Shown here piece after piece: positions 25,772 to 33,938 of a stretch of DNA of 64,000 nucleotides. The notes under the pieces are model-generated. The model did no database searches, was not told the origin of the DNA, and was given only the letters and a program-made list of their open reading frames with translations. Within the stretch, counting starts at the first letter, position 1, and each line of letters starts with the position of its first letter. Position numbers and translations under genes: made by a program. Origin of the DNA: Amycolatopsis taiwanensis DSM 45107 (GTDB lineage Bacteria; Actinomycetota; Actinomycetes; Mycobacteriales; Pseudonocardiaceae). The stretch covers positions 279,269 through 343,268 of the forward strand of contig NZ_JAFB01000004.1 in NCBI RefSeq assembly GCF_000519205.1, given 5' to 3'.

Positions 25772-25838
25772 TGTGAGGTTGGGTGTGGACGTGCTGGCGC
25801 TGGTGTGGACCAGCACGTCCGCGTCGGGGGCGGTGTGG

Positions 25839-26717
25839 TTATGCGGCGGTGGGGGTTTCCGGTTTCGGCGTGGGGCGGGAACGGCGGCGGGCCAGCCAGA
25901 AGACGAGGGCGGCCAGGGGGACGCCGAGTATGGCGGCGAAGGGCAGCACGGCACCGAGCACGTTCAGGAACCCACGGCCGAAAGCGAGGAAGCCGTGCCA
26001 GCCCGCGGCCAGACCGGCGAGGAAACCGGACTCCGGCTCCTCCGCCGCCAGGGGCGGTGCGGCGGTGACCGTCAGGCTCACCGTGGACATCGCGACCTGA
26101 CCGGCAAGTGCCTTCTGCCTGGACTCCAACGACTCCAGGTCGGACTCGCGAGTGGCCAGCTGCGACTCGATGGAAGCGATGTCCGAGATGCTGGTCGCGC
26201 GATCGAGCAGAGCGCGCAGCCGGTCCACGCTGCGCCGCGCGCTCTCCAGACGTGACTCGACGTCGACTACCTGGTCGGTCACGTCCTGGGCGGTCTGCTG
26301 GCTGCTCGTCACCTGGCCCAGTGCGGACAGCTGAGTGAGCGTGTTGTCCAGCTTGTCGCTAGGCACCAGCAGGCTCAGCGACGCCGACCTGGAATCCGTG
26401 TGTTCGGAGCCGGAATACCCGCCCGCGGCCACCGCGATCTGCCGGGCCTGGTCGGCGGCCGCACGCACGTCCGGCACGGTCGTGGTCAGCTGGGCGGTAC
26501 GCGCGAGTTGACGGTCCTGTCCCGGAATCGGCACCGCGGCGGTGGCGCCCGGCGCGGCGAGGGCGCCCGGCGCGCCGGCGTTCGGTTTGGCCTGGGGCTG
26601 GGCCGGCTGCACGGCGGCCCGTCCGGGGCCCGCCGCGTCGGACTCGGTCGAACGCGAAGTGGTGGTGCATCCCGCGGCCAGTGCGAGGACGGCAACCATC
26701 GCCAGTAGATATCTCAC
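25839..26717 (-). CDS. DUF4349 domain-containing lipoprotein
   Basis: A 292-residue exported protein. The N-terminus MRYLLAMVAVLALAAGCTTT is a lipoprotein signal peptide with lipobox LAAGC. The mature part has a DUF4349 region (ARTAQLTTTVPDVRAAADQA), a long coiled coil (VESRLESARRSVDRLRALLD, ATRESDLESLESRQKALAGQ) and one C-terminal transmembrane helix (VLPFAAILGVPLAALVFWLA). It should be anchored at both ends on the outer face of the membrane. No function is known for the family. The gene stands alone between ybjN and the gpmA upstream region. Confidence 0.85.
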   Translation of the reverse strand: MRYLLAMVAVLALAAGCTTTSRSTESDAAGPGRAAVQPAQPQAKPNAGAPGALAAPGATAAVPIPGQDRQLARTAQLTTTVPDVRAAADQARQIAVAAGGYSGSEHTDSRSASLSLLVPSDKLDNTLTQLSALGQVTSSQQTAQDVTDQVVDVESRLESARRSVDRLRALLDRATSISDIASIESQLATRESDLESLESRQKALAGQVAMSTVSLTVTAAPPLAAEEPESGFLAGLAAGWHGFLAFGRGFLNVLGAVLPFAAILGVPLAALVFWLARRRSRPTPKPETPTAA

Positions 26718-26806
26718 CTTCGTCTCCCTCCAGTAACGGGGGAAAGACGGGCGAGGAGTTCAGCCAGGTTGCACGACGAAAGATCGTTCCTCGCCGGCGA
26801 ACGCGC

Positions 26807-27322
26807 TCACCGTTCGGTCAGCGAACCGGGCTCGTGTGGTGTGCTCGGCTCGACCAGATGCCGGAACGCCTGGAGGTTGGCCAGGGACTCGCCACGGGAA
26901 ACCCGCCAGTCCCATTCCCGCCGGATCGAGGAGGCGAACCCGATTTCCAGCAGCGGGTTGAAGTCGTTGTCGGCGGCCTCCAGCACCTGGCCGAGAATCT
27001 TGTCCAGCTCGACATCGGTGATCGTGTCCAGACCCAGCCGGCCGACCAGGTAGACATCCCCGAGAGCATCCACGGTGTAGTGGACGCCGTAGAGCTTCGC
27101 GTTGCGACGCAACAGGAAATGGTAGAAACGCTCGTGCTCCTCGTCGGGGCGACGGCAGACGAACGCCTCGACCGCGAAGGCGTGCTCGCCGATGATCAGC
27201 CAGCAGTTGGTCTGCAACTTCTTGGTGCCCGGAAGCGTGACGAAGTACCGGCCCTCCGCCTTCTTCTGGTATTCCAGGCCGGCCTTGTCCAAAGCGGACT
27301 CGATCACCCCGGCCAGACTCAT
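26807..27322 (-). CDS. YbjN domain-containing protein
   Basis: A 171-residue cytoplasmic protein of the YbjN/type III-secretion-chaperone-like fold: [18 protein letters not shown], then YFVTLPGTKKLQTNCWLIIG and AKLYGVHYTVDALGDVYLVG. The M. tuberculosis neighbour of mshA (Rv0487) belongs to the same family. The ATG start overlaps the stop of a mini-ORF (ATGA), which in turn overlaps the mshA stop, so mshA, mini-ORF and ybjN form one coupled chain. The role is unknown; coupling to mshA suggests a link with mycothiol or redox metabolism. Confidence 0.88.
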   Translation of the reverse strand: MSLAGVIESALDKAGLEYQKKAEGRYFVTLPGTKKLQTNCWLIIGEHAFAVEAFVCRRPDEEHERFYHFLLRRNAKLYGVHYTVDALGDVYLVGRLGLDTITDVELDKILGQVLEAADNDFNPLLEIGFASSIRREWDWRVSRGESLANLQAFRHLVEPSTPHEPGSLTER

Positions 27323-27477
27323 GCTCGTTCCTCCGCGAGTTCGAGCGCGACGGTGTCCTGTGGGGGCTCAGCCCCCACACCCCGACTGGGGGCAAGCCCC
27401 CAGACCCCCTTGACCGTGCCGACGGGGCGCGCGTGCTGGTCACCTTGATTGCCGCGACTTGACATCGGCCGACTCAT
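27319..27477 (-). CDS. 52-codon mini-ORF bridging mshA and ybjN
   Basis: The ATG overlaps the mshA stop (ATGA) and the TGA overlaps the ybjN start (ATGA), and both junctions read GCATGAGTC. The predicted peptide begins [20 protein letters not shown] and ends [13 protein letters not shown], matching the family seen upstream of proC, hemA and the ABC permease. The middle (27350-27415) is a pair of GC-rich palindromes that keep the frame. Function unknown; perfect overlaps make translational coupling likely. Confidence 0.55.
   Translation of the reverse strand: MSRPMSSRGNQGDQHARPVGTVKGVWGLAPSRGVGAEPPQDTVALELAEERA
27354..27412. repeat. palindromic GC-rich insertion inside the mini-ORF
   Basis: Two short palindromes lie side by side: TGGGGGCTCAGCCCCCA and CTGGGGGCAAGCCCCCAG. 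They resemble the palindromes at 28817-28868 and near 25580. Compared with the proC mini-ORF they replace the middle of the element but leave the reading frame open. Confidence 0.65.
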
Positions 27478-28784
27478 GCCGGCACCTCCGAGCGCAGCGC
27501 GGAGAACGAGTTCGAAGCCGCGACATAGGTGGACAGCAGGGCGTCGGTGGTGCGGCTCCAGGAGAACTGGCGCGCGTGCCGGACGGCGTTCGCGGCGAAC
27601 TCGGCACGCCGGTCCGGGCTCAGCGCGACGCTCGCCAGCGCCGTGGCCCACGCCCGCGCATCATGCGAGGGCACGAGCAGGCCCGATTCGCCGTGCGCCA
27701 CGGCCACCGGCAGCCCACCGACCTCGGCCGCGACCACCGGCGTTCCGCACGCCTGCGCCTCCAGCGCCACCAGCCCGAACGACTCGTTGTAGCTGGGCAC
27801 CGCCACCACGTCCGCGGCCCGGTAGACCTCGGCGAGCCGCTCACCCGACTGCGGCGGCAGGAACCGGGTCTGCCGCTCGATCCCCAGCGAACCGGCCAGG
27901 TCGCGCAACATGCCAGGACCCGTCTGAAGCCCGCTGCCGGACGGCCCGCCGACCACCAGCACCACCAGCCGGTCCCGCAACTCCGGCCGCTGTTCGAGCA
28001 GCCGCGCGGCCGCGTACAGCAGCACATCGGGCGCCTTCAACGGCTGGATGCGGCCGGCGAACGCGAGCACCACGGCGTCGCGCGGCAGCCCGAGCCTGTG
28101 CCGCGCGGCCGACCGAGAACCCGGGCGGAAGCGGTCCAGGTCGACGCCGGGCGCCACGGTGTGCACCGCGCGCGGGTTCGCCCCGTACAGGCGGATCAGC
28201 TGCCCCGCCTCGACCTGCGTGTTGGCGACCAGGCAGTCCGCCTCCGAAACGACCTGCTCCTCGCCGATCACCCGGCTGCGGGGCTCGGGCTTGTCCCCGT
28301 CGGCCAATGCCGCGTTCTTGACCTTCGCCAGGGTGTGCGCGGTGTGCACCAGCGGGACGCCCCAGCGGTCCCGGGCCAGCCAGCCGACCTGTCCGGAGAG
28401 CCAGTAGTGCGAGTGGATGAGGCCGTAGTACCCGGGCTCGTGGAACGCCTCCGCGCGCAGGACACCGGAAGTGAACGCGCACAGCTGCGCGGGCAGCTCC
28501 TCGCGGCTCAGCGGCTCGAACGGGCCGGCCTGCACGTGCCGAACCAGCACCCCGGGCACGAGCTCGGTGACCGGTGGCTGCTCCGACGACGTGGCCCGCG
28601 TGAACACCTCCACGCTGATGCCCCGGTTCGCCATCTCCACCGCGGTGTGCGTGATGTACACGTTCATCCCACCCGCGTCACCCGTGCCGGGTTGTTCGAG
28701 CGGTGATGTGTGCACGGATAGCACGGCCACCCTGCGCGGCCAGATGGAGGTGATCGGTCGGGAACCGCGCAGCGAGTTCGTCAC
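27474..28784 (-). CDS. mshA: D-inositol-3-phosphate glycosyltransferase
   Basis: First enzyme of mycothiol synthesis: transfers GlcNAc from UDP-GlcNAc to 1L-myo-inositol-3-phosphate. The 436-residue GT4 protein has [20 protein letters not shown] (acceptor/UDP loop), [36 protein letters not shown] and the donor-binding [20 protein letters not shown]. The start is a little uncertain; GTG/ATG at 28784 gives a short extra N-terminus before [12 protein letters not shown]. Mycothiol use is specific to Actinobacteria. Its stop overlaps the mini-ORF linking it to ybjN. Confidence 0.96.
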   Translation of the reverse strand: MTNSLRGSRPITSIWPRRVAVLSVHTSPLEQPGTGDAGGMNVYITHTAVEMANRGISVEVFTRATSSEQPPVTELVPGVLVRHVQAGPFEPLSREELPAQLCAFTSGVLRAEAFHEPGYYGLIHSHYWLSGQVGWLARDRWGVPLVHTAHTLAKVKNAALADGDKPEPRSRVIGEEQVVSEADCLVANTQVEAGQLIRLYGANPRAVHTVAPGVDLDRFRPGSRSAARHRLGLPRDAVVLAFAGRIQPLKAPDVLLYAAARLLEQRPELRDRLVVLVVGGPSGSGLQTGPGMLRDLAGSLGIERQTRFLPPQSGERLAEVYRAADVVAVPSYNESFGLVALEAQACGTPVVAAEVGGLPVAVAHGESGLLVPSHDARAWATALASVALSPDRRAEFAANAVRHARQFSWSRTTDALLSTYVAASNSFSALRSEVPA

Positions 28785-28810
28785 TGAAGTTCACTCCCAG
28801 GTTGTCGCCA

Positions 28811-28868
28811 TCCGCTGAGGAGGTCTGGGGGCTTGCCCCAGGCGGGGCCTGGGGGTGCACCCCCAGGC
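28811..28868 (-). terminator. GC-rich palindromes downstream of the L,D-transpeptidase gene
   Basis: The 22-base stretch 28847-28868 is a perfect palindrome with arms GCCTGGGGGTG and CACCCCCAGGC. A second hairpin, CTGGGGGCTTGCCCCAG, is adjacent. They lie between the L,D-transpeptidase stop and the mshA start and may terminate transcription before mshA. The same kind of sequence interrupts the mini-ORF at 27.4 kb. Confidence 0.55.
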
Positions 28869-28943
28869 AACACTGACCCCAACGCGCACGGGCCCCCGGA
28901 ATCTTCCCAAGCGGCTCCCCGGCCGCCCCATCTGGGCAGAGCA

Positions 28944-30104
28944 TCACTGCTTGATGGCGGACTTCGCCTTCCACGCCGGCCAGTCGACGAGCCAGTCCAT
29001 CACGTCCGAGGTGGTCACCGGGCCCAGCCTCGATCCGCTGACCTCGACCGGATCACCGATCAACGCCGAATCGAAGTAGTCCTTGGCGTCGGCCTCGAGC
29101 AGGTTCACGCAACCGTGCGAGTTGTTGACCCGCCCGATCGCGGCGGCGTTGTCCTGGTTTTCGTGGATGAACTCGCCGTGGTTGGAGAACCGGCAGGCCC
29201 ACTTCTTGTTGACGTTCGTGTAGCCGTACCGGGCGTTGTCGAAAATCGCGTGCGGCTCCCGCGTCATGATGATGTAGGTGCCGTTGGGTGTGTTGCGGTC
29301 CACGTCGGAATCGAGGCCGTTGCTGCACGGGTAGCTCTTGTACTTGGCCCCGTTGCGGTAGACGTTCATCACATGGTCCGGCGTGTGGATCTTCACGACC
29401 TGGTTCCGCCCGATGGTGAACTTCGTGGTGACGTCCGCCTTCGGGTAGGCACCGCCGCCGAGGTCGATGCCGTACAGGTTGGCTTCGACGCTGACCTCGG
29501 TGCCCGCCGGCCAGTAGTCCTTCGGCCGGAAGTCCACCTGCTGACCGGACAGCCAGCCCCAGGAGCCCTCGACGTTCGTGGACGTGTTGATCTTGAGGGC
29601 CTTCTCGACCTCGGCCCTATTGGTGACTGCGGCGGTGAACTTGACGCTCACCGGCATCGCGACGCCGACCTTCGCGTTGTCGACGGGATTGAGCGTGACC
29701 CGGACCTCCTGGGCCGGCTTGAGCGTGGCGAAGGTGCCGGTCAGCTGGACGTTCTTGCGGTCGGAACCGGTGGCGGCGGCGGTGAAGGTGTAGGTCCGGT
29801 CGTAGCCGAGCACCTCCGAACTGGTCCACACCGTGCGATCGGCGTTGAACTCGCCCTCCACCGCCTTGCCGTCGACGTTGGTGAGCTTGACGTCGGTCAA
29901 CGCGCCCGCCGTGACCTTGATCGTCACTGGTTGGCGGACCGGTACGTTCTGGGCGTTCGCCGCGGGTTCCGCGGTGATTTTCGCCACCGGCTGCGCCTGG
30001 AGTTCTGGTACCGCAGGCCCGCCCTTGCTGCTTGTACAGGCCGCGGCCAGCATCACCGCCCCCGAAGCCAGCGCCGCCTTGAACACCATCCGTCTGTCGA
30101 TCAC
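28944..30104 (-). CDS. L,D-transpeptidase lipoprotein (Ldt, YkuD domain with Ig-like domains)
   Basis: This cell-wall enzyme forms 3-3 cross-links in peptidoglycan outside the membrane. Read from GTG 30104 (GGAGG six bases upstream) it has 386 residues: a lipoprotein signal (ALASGAVMLAAAC), two Ig-like domains (about 40-250) and a YkuD catalytic domain ending in VNNSHGCVNLLEADAKDYFD with the catalytic cysteine and HGxxxxN-type motif. NHGEFIHENQDNAAAIGRV contains the upstream active-site His. It matches LdtE/LprQ (Rv0483) by position. Confidence 0.93.
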   Translation of the reverse strand: MIDRRMVFKAALASGAVMLAAACTSSKGGPAVPELQAQPVAKITAEPAANAQNVPVRQPVTIKVTAGALTDVKLTNVDGKAVEGEFNADRTVWTSSEVLGYDRTYTFTAAATGSDRKNVQLTGTFATLKPAQEVRVTLNPVDNAKVGVAMPVSVKFTAAVTNRAEVEKALKINTSTNVEGSWGWLSGQQVDFRPKDYWPAGTEVSVEANLYGIDLGGGAYPKADVTTKFTIGRNQVVKIHTPDHVMNVYRNGAKYKSYPCSNGLDSDVDRNTPNGTYIIMTREPHAIFDNARYGYTNVNKKWACRFSNHGEFIHENQDNAAAIGRVNNSHGCVNLLEADAKDYFDSALIGDPVEVSGSRLGPVTTSDVMDWLVDWPAWKAKSAIKQ

Positions 30105-30152
30105 GACATACCTCCGCCCCGGGGAGTCCCCCTCCACTGCGACCATGTGCGC

Positions 30153-30884
30153 ATGACCAACCGAACCGCAGTGATCACCGGGGCGAGCGCGGGAATCGGC
30201 GAGGCCACCGCTCGCGCGCTGGCCGCATCCGGGTTCCACGTGGTGCTCGGCGCCCGGCGCCTCGACCGGCTGGAACAGCTGGCCGCCGATTTGTCCGGTA
30301 TCGCACACTTCCTGGACGTCACGGACCCCGCATCGGTTGCCGAGTTTGCCCAGCGAATTCCAGAATGCCATGTCCTCGTCAACAACGCCGGTGGCGCGCG
30401 TGGCCTCGAACGGGTAGCGGACGCCGACGAGGGGCACTGGCGCTGGATGTGGGAGGTCAACGTGCTGGGCACCCTGCGGATGACGAAGGCGCTGCTGCCG
30501 AAACTGATCGAATCGGGCGATGGGCACGTGATCACTGTCACATCCATCGCGGCCCACGATGTGTACGACGGGGGCTCGGGCTACACGTCGGCCAAGCATG
30601 CGCAGTCGGCGCTGCACCGCACCCTGCGCTCGGAGCTCCTCGGGGATCCAGTGCGGATCACCGAGATCATGCCCGGCCTGGTGGAGACCGATTTCTCCGC
30701 CAACCGCTTCGACGGCGACACCGAACGCGCGGCCGCCGTCTACCAGGGGCTGACCCCGCTGACCGCCCAGGACGTGGCCGAGGTGATCAACTTCGCCGCC
30801 ACCCGCCCGTCACACGTGAACCTCGACACCATCGTCATGAAGCCGCGCGACCAGTACAGCGGCTCACGCGCCCACCGCGTTTAG
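30153..30884 (+). CDS. short-chain dehydrogenase/reductase (SDR)
   Basis: This is a 243-residue classical SDR. The cofactor motif is VITGASAGIGEATARALAAS, followed by NNAG, the catalytic Ser (VTSIAAHDVYDGGSGYTSAK) and the YxxxK pair in GYTSAKHAQSA. The GARRLDRLEQL segment with Arg favours NADP(H). It resembles serine/3-hydroxy acid dehydrogenases of the YdfG type. ATG start at 30153, divergent from the L,D-transpeptidase with only 48 bp between. Substrate unknown. A repeated 3'-end element follows the stop. Confidence 0.88.
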   Translation: MTNRTAVITGASAGIGEATARALAASGFHVVLGARRLDRLEQLAADLSGIAHFLDVTDPASVAEFAQRIPECHVLVNNAGGARGLERVADADEGHWRWMWEVNVLGTLRMTKALLPKLIESGDGHVITVTSIAAHDVYDGGSGYTSAKHAQSALHRTLRSELLGDPVRITEIMPGLVETDFSANRFDGDTERAAAVYQGLTPLTAQDVAEVINFAATRPSHVNLDTIVMKPRDQYSGSRAHRV

Positions 30885-30960
30885 AGCTGTTTGAACCGGC
30901 TTGAACCCGCGGCGGCGCAAGCTGCGTGCCTCACCGCAACCGGCTCCGCCGCTTATGAAA
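30885..30960 (+). repeat. 3'-end repeat element, copy A (after the SDR gene)
   Basis: The sequence just after the stop codon (GAGCTGTTTGAACCGGCTTG ... CACCGCAACCGGCTCCGCCGC) is related to elements after the PP2C-like gene (62557) and after the DUF2516 gene (42005-42085, minus strand). All carry GCGGCTCxGCCGC-like hairpin cores and end in GAAA. This copy is the most degenerate. Confidence 0.5.
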
Positions 30961-30978
30961 GGCAAACCAGTGCCCCGA

Positions 30979-32001
30979 TCACAGGGCGCAGTTGATCAGC
31001 AGCGGCTCGGGGACGAGGGAGACACCGAAGCGGGCGTGGACGCCGTCGCGGATTTCGCGGGCGAGCGCGAGCAGGTCGGCCGTGGTCGCCGAGCCACGGT
31101 TGGTCAGGGCGAGGGTGTGCTTGGCCGACAGCGAAACCCGGCCGCCCGGGCCGGAATAGCCCTTGGGGAACCCGGCGTGCTGGATGAGCCAGGCCGCGGA
31201 CAGCTTCACCCCGCCGTTGGCCGGGTAGCGCGGCGCGTCCGCGGGCATCCGGTCGACGGTTTCGGGCGTGACGATCGGGTTGGTGAAGAACGACCCGGCG
31301 CTCCACGTGTCGTGGTCGCGCGGATCGAGCACCATGCCCTTGCCACGACGCAACTCCAGCACCGCTTCGCGGGCCACTGCGGCCGGCACCCGCTCGCCCG
31401 GTTCGACGCCGAGCTTGCGCGCCAGTTCGGCGTAACGGATCGGTGCCGACAGACCGTCCTCGTGCAAGGCGAACCGCACGTTCAATACGATCCTGTCGTC
31501 GCTGCCCTTGAGCACGCTCGTCCGGTAGGCGAAGCCGAGTTCGTCCGCGGTCATCGTCCGGACCTCACCCGCTGCCCGGTCGAAACACTCGATCGAGGTC
31601 AACAGGTCCGCCACTTCGCAGCCATACGCGCCGACGTTCTGGATCGGCGTCGCTCCCACCGAGCCGGGAATGCCCGACAGGCACTCGAGGCCGCCGAACC
31701 CGGCGTCCACCATCCCCGCGACGAACTCGTCCCAGTTCTGGCCCGCGGCCACGCATACTTCCGAGCCGTCGATCCGCCAGCCCCGGGTGGCGACCTTGAT
31801 CACGGTGCCCGCGAACCCCTCGTCCGCCACCACGAGGTTCGAGCCGCCCCCGAGCAGCAGGACTTCTCCGCCGGCCGCGCGAACCGCGGAAACCAGCTCG
31901 GACGTGGTCTCGGCGACGACGAACTCACGCGCGGGCCCGCCAAGGCGCAGGGTGGTGTGCTCGGCCAGGACGGTCCGGGTTTCGACACGGGTCACGGGCA
32001 C
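30979..32001 (-). CDS. murB: UDP-N-acetylmuramate dehydrogenase
   Basis: MurB reduces UDP-GlcNAc-enolpyruvate to UDP-MurNAc with FAD/NADPH during peptidoglycan precursor synthesis. About 340 residues from the GTG at 32001 (GTG at 31995 is an alternative; the frame is open beyond). FAD contacts are in LLLGGGSNLVVADEGFAGTV and LSGIPGSVGATPIQNVGAYG; the catalytic Ser region is DTWSAGSFFTNPIV, and YRTSVLKGSDDRIVL is the substrate-binding loop. It is the mycobacterial-type (class I) form. Its neighbour L,D-transpeptidase also acts in wall synthesis. Confidence 0.95.
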   Translation of the reverse strand: MPVTRVETRTVLAEHTTLRLGGPAREFVVAETTSELVSAVRAAGGEVLLLGGGSNLVVADEGFAGTVIKVATRGWRIDGSEVCVAAGQNWDEFVAGMVDAGFGGLECLSGIPGSVGATPIQNVGAYGCEVADLLTSIECFDRAAGEVRTMTADELGFAYRTSVLKGSDDRIVLNVRFALHEDGLSAPIRYAELARKLGVEPGERVPAAVAREAVLELRRGKGMVLDPRDHDTWSAGSFFTNPIVTPETVDRMPADAPRYPANGGVKLSAAWLIQHAGFPKGYSGPGGRVSLSAKHTLALTNRGSATTADLLALAREIRDGVHARFGVSLVPEPLLINCAL

Positions 32002-32092
32002 AAACGGTAAAGCAAGAGCGCCTCGCCGCTCGCCGCGAGGCGTCGGTGTTCCCCGGATGGGTAGCCATGGGCGGCCAAGTAGGGTCGAGCGC

Positions 32093-32590
32093 ATGGCTTT
32101 CCCCATCGAGCACCGGGCGGAGTTCACCCAGAGCCTCGCCGAGGTGTTCACGGCACTGTCCGACCGCGAGGCGCTGCAGACAAGGCTCGACGCGATCGGC
32201 GGCATCAACGCGCGGGTGGCCACCTATTCCCACGAGGGCGACCAGTGGAGTTTCCTGCTCCGGCAGGGCGTCGGGGCCGACAAGCTGCCCTCGTTCGTGC
32301 GCGCGCTGCACAGCGGCGACATCGTCGTCGAACGCGAGCAGACCTGGGCCAGGACAGGTGAGAAGTACACCGGCACGGAGAAAGCCACCGTCGGCCCGAT
32401 ACCAGGCGACATCACCGCCCGCAGCGAACTGTTCGTCGAGGGTGACGTGACGGTGCTGCGTATCGACGGCGAGGTGAAGATCCGCATCCCGCTGGTCGGC
32501 GGCCGCTTCGAGGGATTCGTGGCCGGCGAGGTCACCAAGCTGCTCCAGCGGGAAACCGAGTTCACCGCCCAGTGGCTCGCGGCCAGGTAG
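32093..32590 (+). CDS. DUF2505 domain-containing protein
   Basis: A 165-residue protein of the DUF2505 (SRPBCC-like, START-related) family: MAFPIEHRAEFTQSLAEVFT at the start and VGGRFEGFVAGEVTKLLQRE at the end. Family members lie divergent from murB in mycobacteria (Rv0481c), as here. The fold suggests binding a hydrophobic ligand. The function is not known. ATG start; the frame is open upstream without homology. Confidence 0.85.
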   Translation: MAFPIEHRAEFTQSLAEVFTALSDREALQTRLDAIGGINARVATYSHEGDQWSFLLRQGVGADKLPSFVRALHSGDIVVEREQTWARTGEKYTGTEKATVGPIPGDITARSELFVEGDVTVLRIDGEVKIRIPLVGGRFEGFVAGEVTKLLQRETEFTAQWLAAR

Positions 32591-32610
32591 CCGCGGGCCG
32601 GAGCGGGGCC

Positions 32611-33384
32611 GTGGGATCCCCGACCCGCGGCACCACCAACCCCAACCGGCTGCGCCGGGTCGACCGCTGGCTGACCACCGGCGGCCCGGTGCCGGCGCTA
32701 CTGCGGAGGACTGCCGATCCGCTCGTGGTGGACCTGGGGTACGGCGCTTCCCCCGTGACCACGATCGAACTGTGCCACCGGCTTCGCCGGATCCAGCCGG
32801 GAGTCCGGGTCCTCGGGCTGGAACTCGACCCCGACCGCGTGGCCGCCGCCCTGCCGTTGGCCGAGCGGCCCGGGCTGGACTTCCGGCTGGGCGGCTTCGA
32901 ACTCGCCGGGACCCGGCCGGTCGTGGTCCGCGCGTTCAACGTGCTGCGCCAGTATCCCGAGGACGAGGTGCCGCACGCGTGGAAGCTCGTGCTCGACCGG
33001 CTTGCCCCGGGTGGCCTCCTGGTCGAGGGCACCTGCGACGAGATCGGCCGGCTCAGCTCGTGGATCACCCTGAGCACGGACGGGCCGATGAGCCTCACCT
33101 TGTCCTACCACCTGAAAACCCTCGACCGACCGTCCACTGTGGCCGAACGGCTACCGAAGGCACTCATCCACCGGAACGTGCCCGGTGAGCCAGTGCACCG
33201 GCTACTGTCCACGTTGGACCGCTGCTGGGCGGCGGCCGCGCCGCACCAGACGTTCGGCGTGCGGTTCCGGTGGCTGGAGACGGTCCGCCTGCTCGTCGCC
33301 GACGGCTGGCCGGTGCTGGACGGACCACGCCGCTGGCGGCTCGGCGAGCTGACGCTCCCCTGGCACACCGTCGCCCCGAACTAG
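32611..33384 (+). CDS. class I SAM-dependent methyltransferase
   Basis: A protein of about 257 residues with SAM-binding fold: PLVVDLGYGASPVTTIELCH (motif I), VRVLGLELDPDRVAAAL (motif II) and LDRLAPGGLLVEGTCDEIGR (motif post-III). The GTG at 32611 has GGAGCGGG just before it and is preferred to the longer 32572 start. It follows the DUF2505 gene by 20 bp in the same direction, as in mycobacteria. The LGYG glycine loop variant and lack of nucleic-acid motifs point to an unknown small-molecule or protein target. Confidence 0.8.
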   Translation: MGSPTRGTTNPNRLRRVDRWLTTGGPVPALLRRTADPLVVDLGYGASPVTTIELCHRLRRIQPGVRVLGLELDPDRVAAALPLAERPGLDFRLGGFELAGTRPVVVRAFNVLRQYPEDEVPHAWKLVLDRLAPGGLLVEGTCDEIGRLSSWITLSTDGPMSLTLSYHLKTLDRPSTVAERLPKALIHRNVPGEPVHRLLSTLDRCWAAAAPHQTFGVRFRWLETVRLLVADGWPVLDGPRRWRLGELTLPWHTVAPN

Positions 33385-33418
33385 CCAGAGATTTACAACC
33401 GTTGAGGCTTGGCCGTTG

Positions 33419-33799
33419 TCAGGCTTCGGGGAAGACGACTTCGGCGTTCGTCCCCTCGGCGAGGAGAAAGTACCCGAGGAAGGTCACACCGTTTTCCTGC
33501 GCGTCGAAGCGTGCGATGCGCACGGCTTCGGGCTCGTAGAACACGTCGCCGGGGTTCAGCACGGTCTCGGGTTCGCCCTCGATCTGGTAGACCACCGAGC
33601 CCGTCTCGATGCTGCCGAAGACCGGCCCGTTGTGAATGTGCAGCCCCGCGGCATACCCGGGCGCGATGGTGATCCGCCGGATCTCGACGCGCTGGGTGGC
33701 CAGCGGCTCCGGCAGTTCCTGGTCCAGGACGATCACGCGACTGAGCGGCGGCACCTGCTCGGTCGCTTCTCCGGTTTCGCTGCTGCGGGATATGGCCAT
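33419..33799 (-). CDS. cupin domain-containing protein
   Basis: A 126-residue single-domain cupin: AAGLHIHNGPVFGSIETGSV (metal-binding His-x-His motif 1) and VLNPGDVFYEPEAVRIARF (motif 2). It starts at ATG 33799 with GGAAG five bases upstream. The role is open: an oxygenase, isomerase or small-molecule sensor. It is divergent from the mycothiol-dependent-type enzyme gene, from which a 139-bp region with a mini-ORF relic separates it. Confidence 0.82.
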   Translation of the reverse strand: MAISRSSETGEATEQVPPLSRVIVLDQELPEPLATQRVEIRRITIAPGYAAGLHIHNGPVFGSIETGSVVYQIEGEPETVLNPGDVFYEPEAVRIARFDAQENGVTFLGYFLLAEGTNAEVVFPEA

Positions 33800-33840
33800 G
33801 CTGCTTCCTTCGACTCGCGCGGTGTTCACTGATCAGCTGG

Positions 33841-33875
33841 CGGCATAAGTAGCCCTGTGTCAAGCCGCGGCTCCC
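33841..33875 (+). repeat. relic of the SSPVxSRG mini-ORF 5' half
   Basis: The + strand reads CGGCATAAGTAGCCCTGTGT then CAAGCCGCGGC, about 28 of 30 bases equal to the start of the proC mini-ORF (GGCATGAGTAGCCCTGTGCC). The ATG is changed to ATA here. A frame from GTG at 33857 runs on as MSSRGSQAGRRARRR into the next gene. It is a degenerate copy, on the opposite strand to the complete copies. Confidence 0.65.
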
Positions 33876-33938
33876 AGGCCGGCCGGAGAGCGCGCCGCCG
33901 ACAGGCCCCGCCACTCATAACGCGTATACGCTCACGAC

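Larger units (their letters stand above)
25066..25838. other. 773-bp intergenic region upstream of gpmA, no convincing gene
   Basis: Next to gpmA (about 25150-25325) the DNA is unusually AT-rich for this window, a likely promoter region. The central part, 25360-25640, is low-complexity GC-rich DNA with an inverted repeat (25513-25524 / 25554-25565). Toward the DUF4349 gene there is a tandem array of about 23-bp units (25642-25771). A 235-codon minus-strand frame crosses the area but has no recognisable protein features. A non-coding RNA cannot be excluded. Confidence 0.6.

Noticed and set aside
25247..25954. 235-codon minus-strand ORF upstream of gpmA
   Set aside because: It contains the 23-bp repeats and overlaps the DUF4349 3' end; the translation lacks any known domain and its start has no ribosome-binding site.
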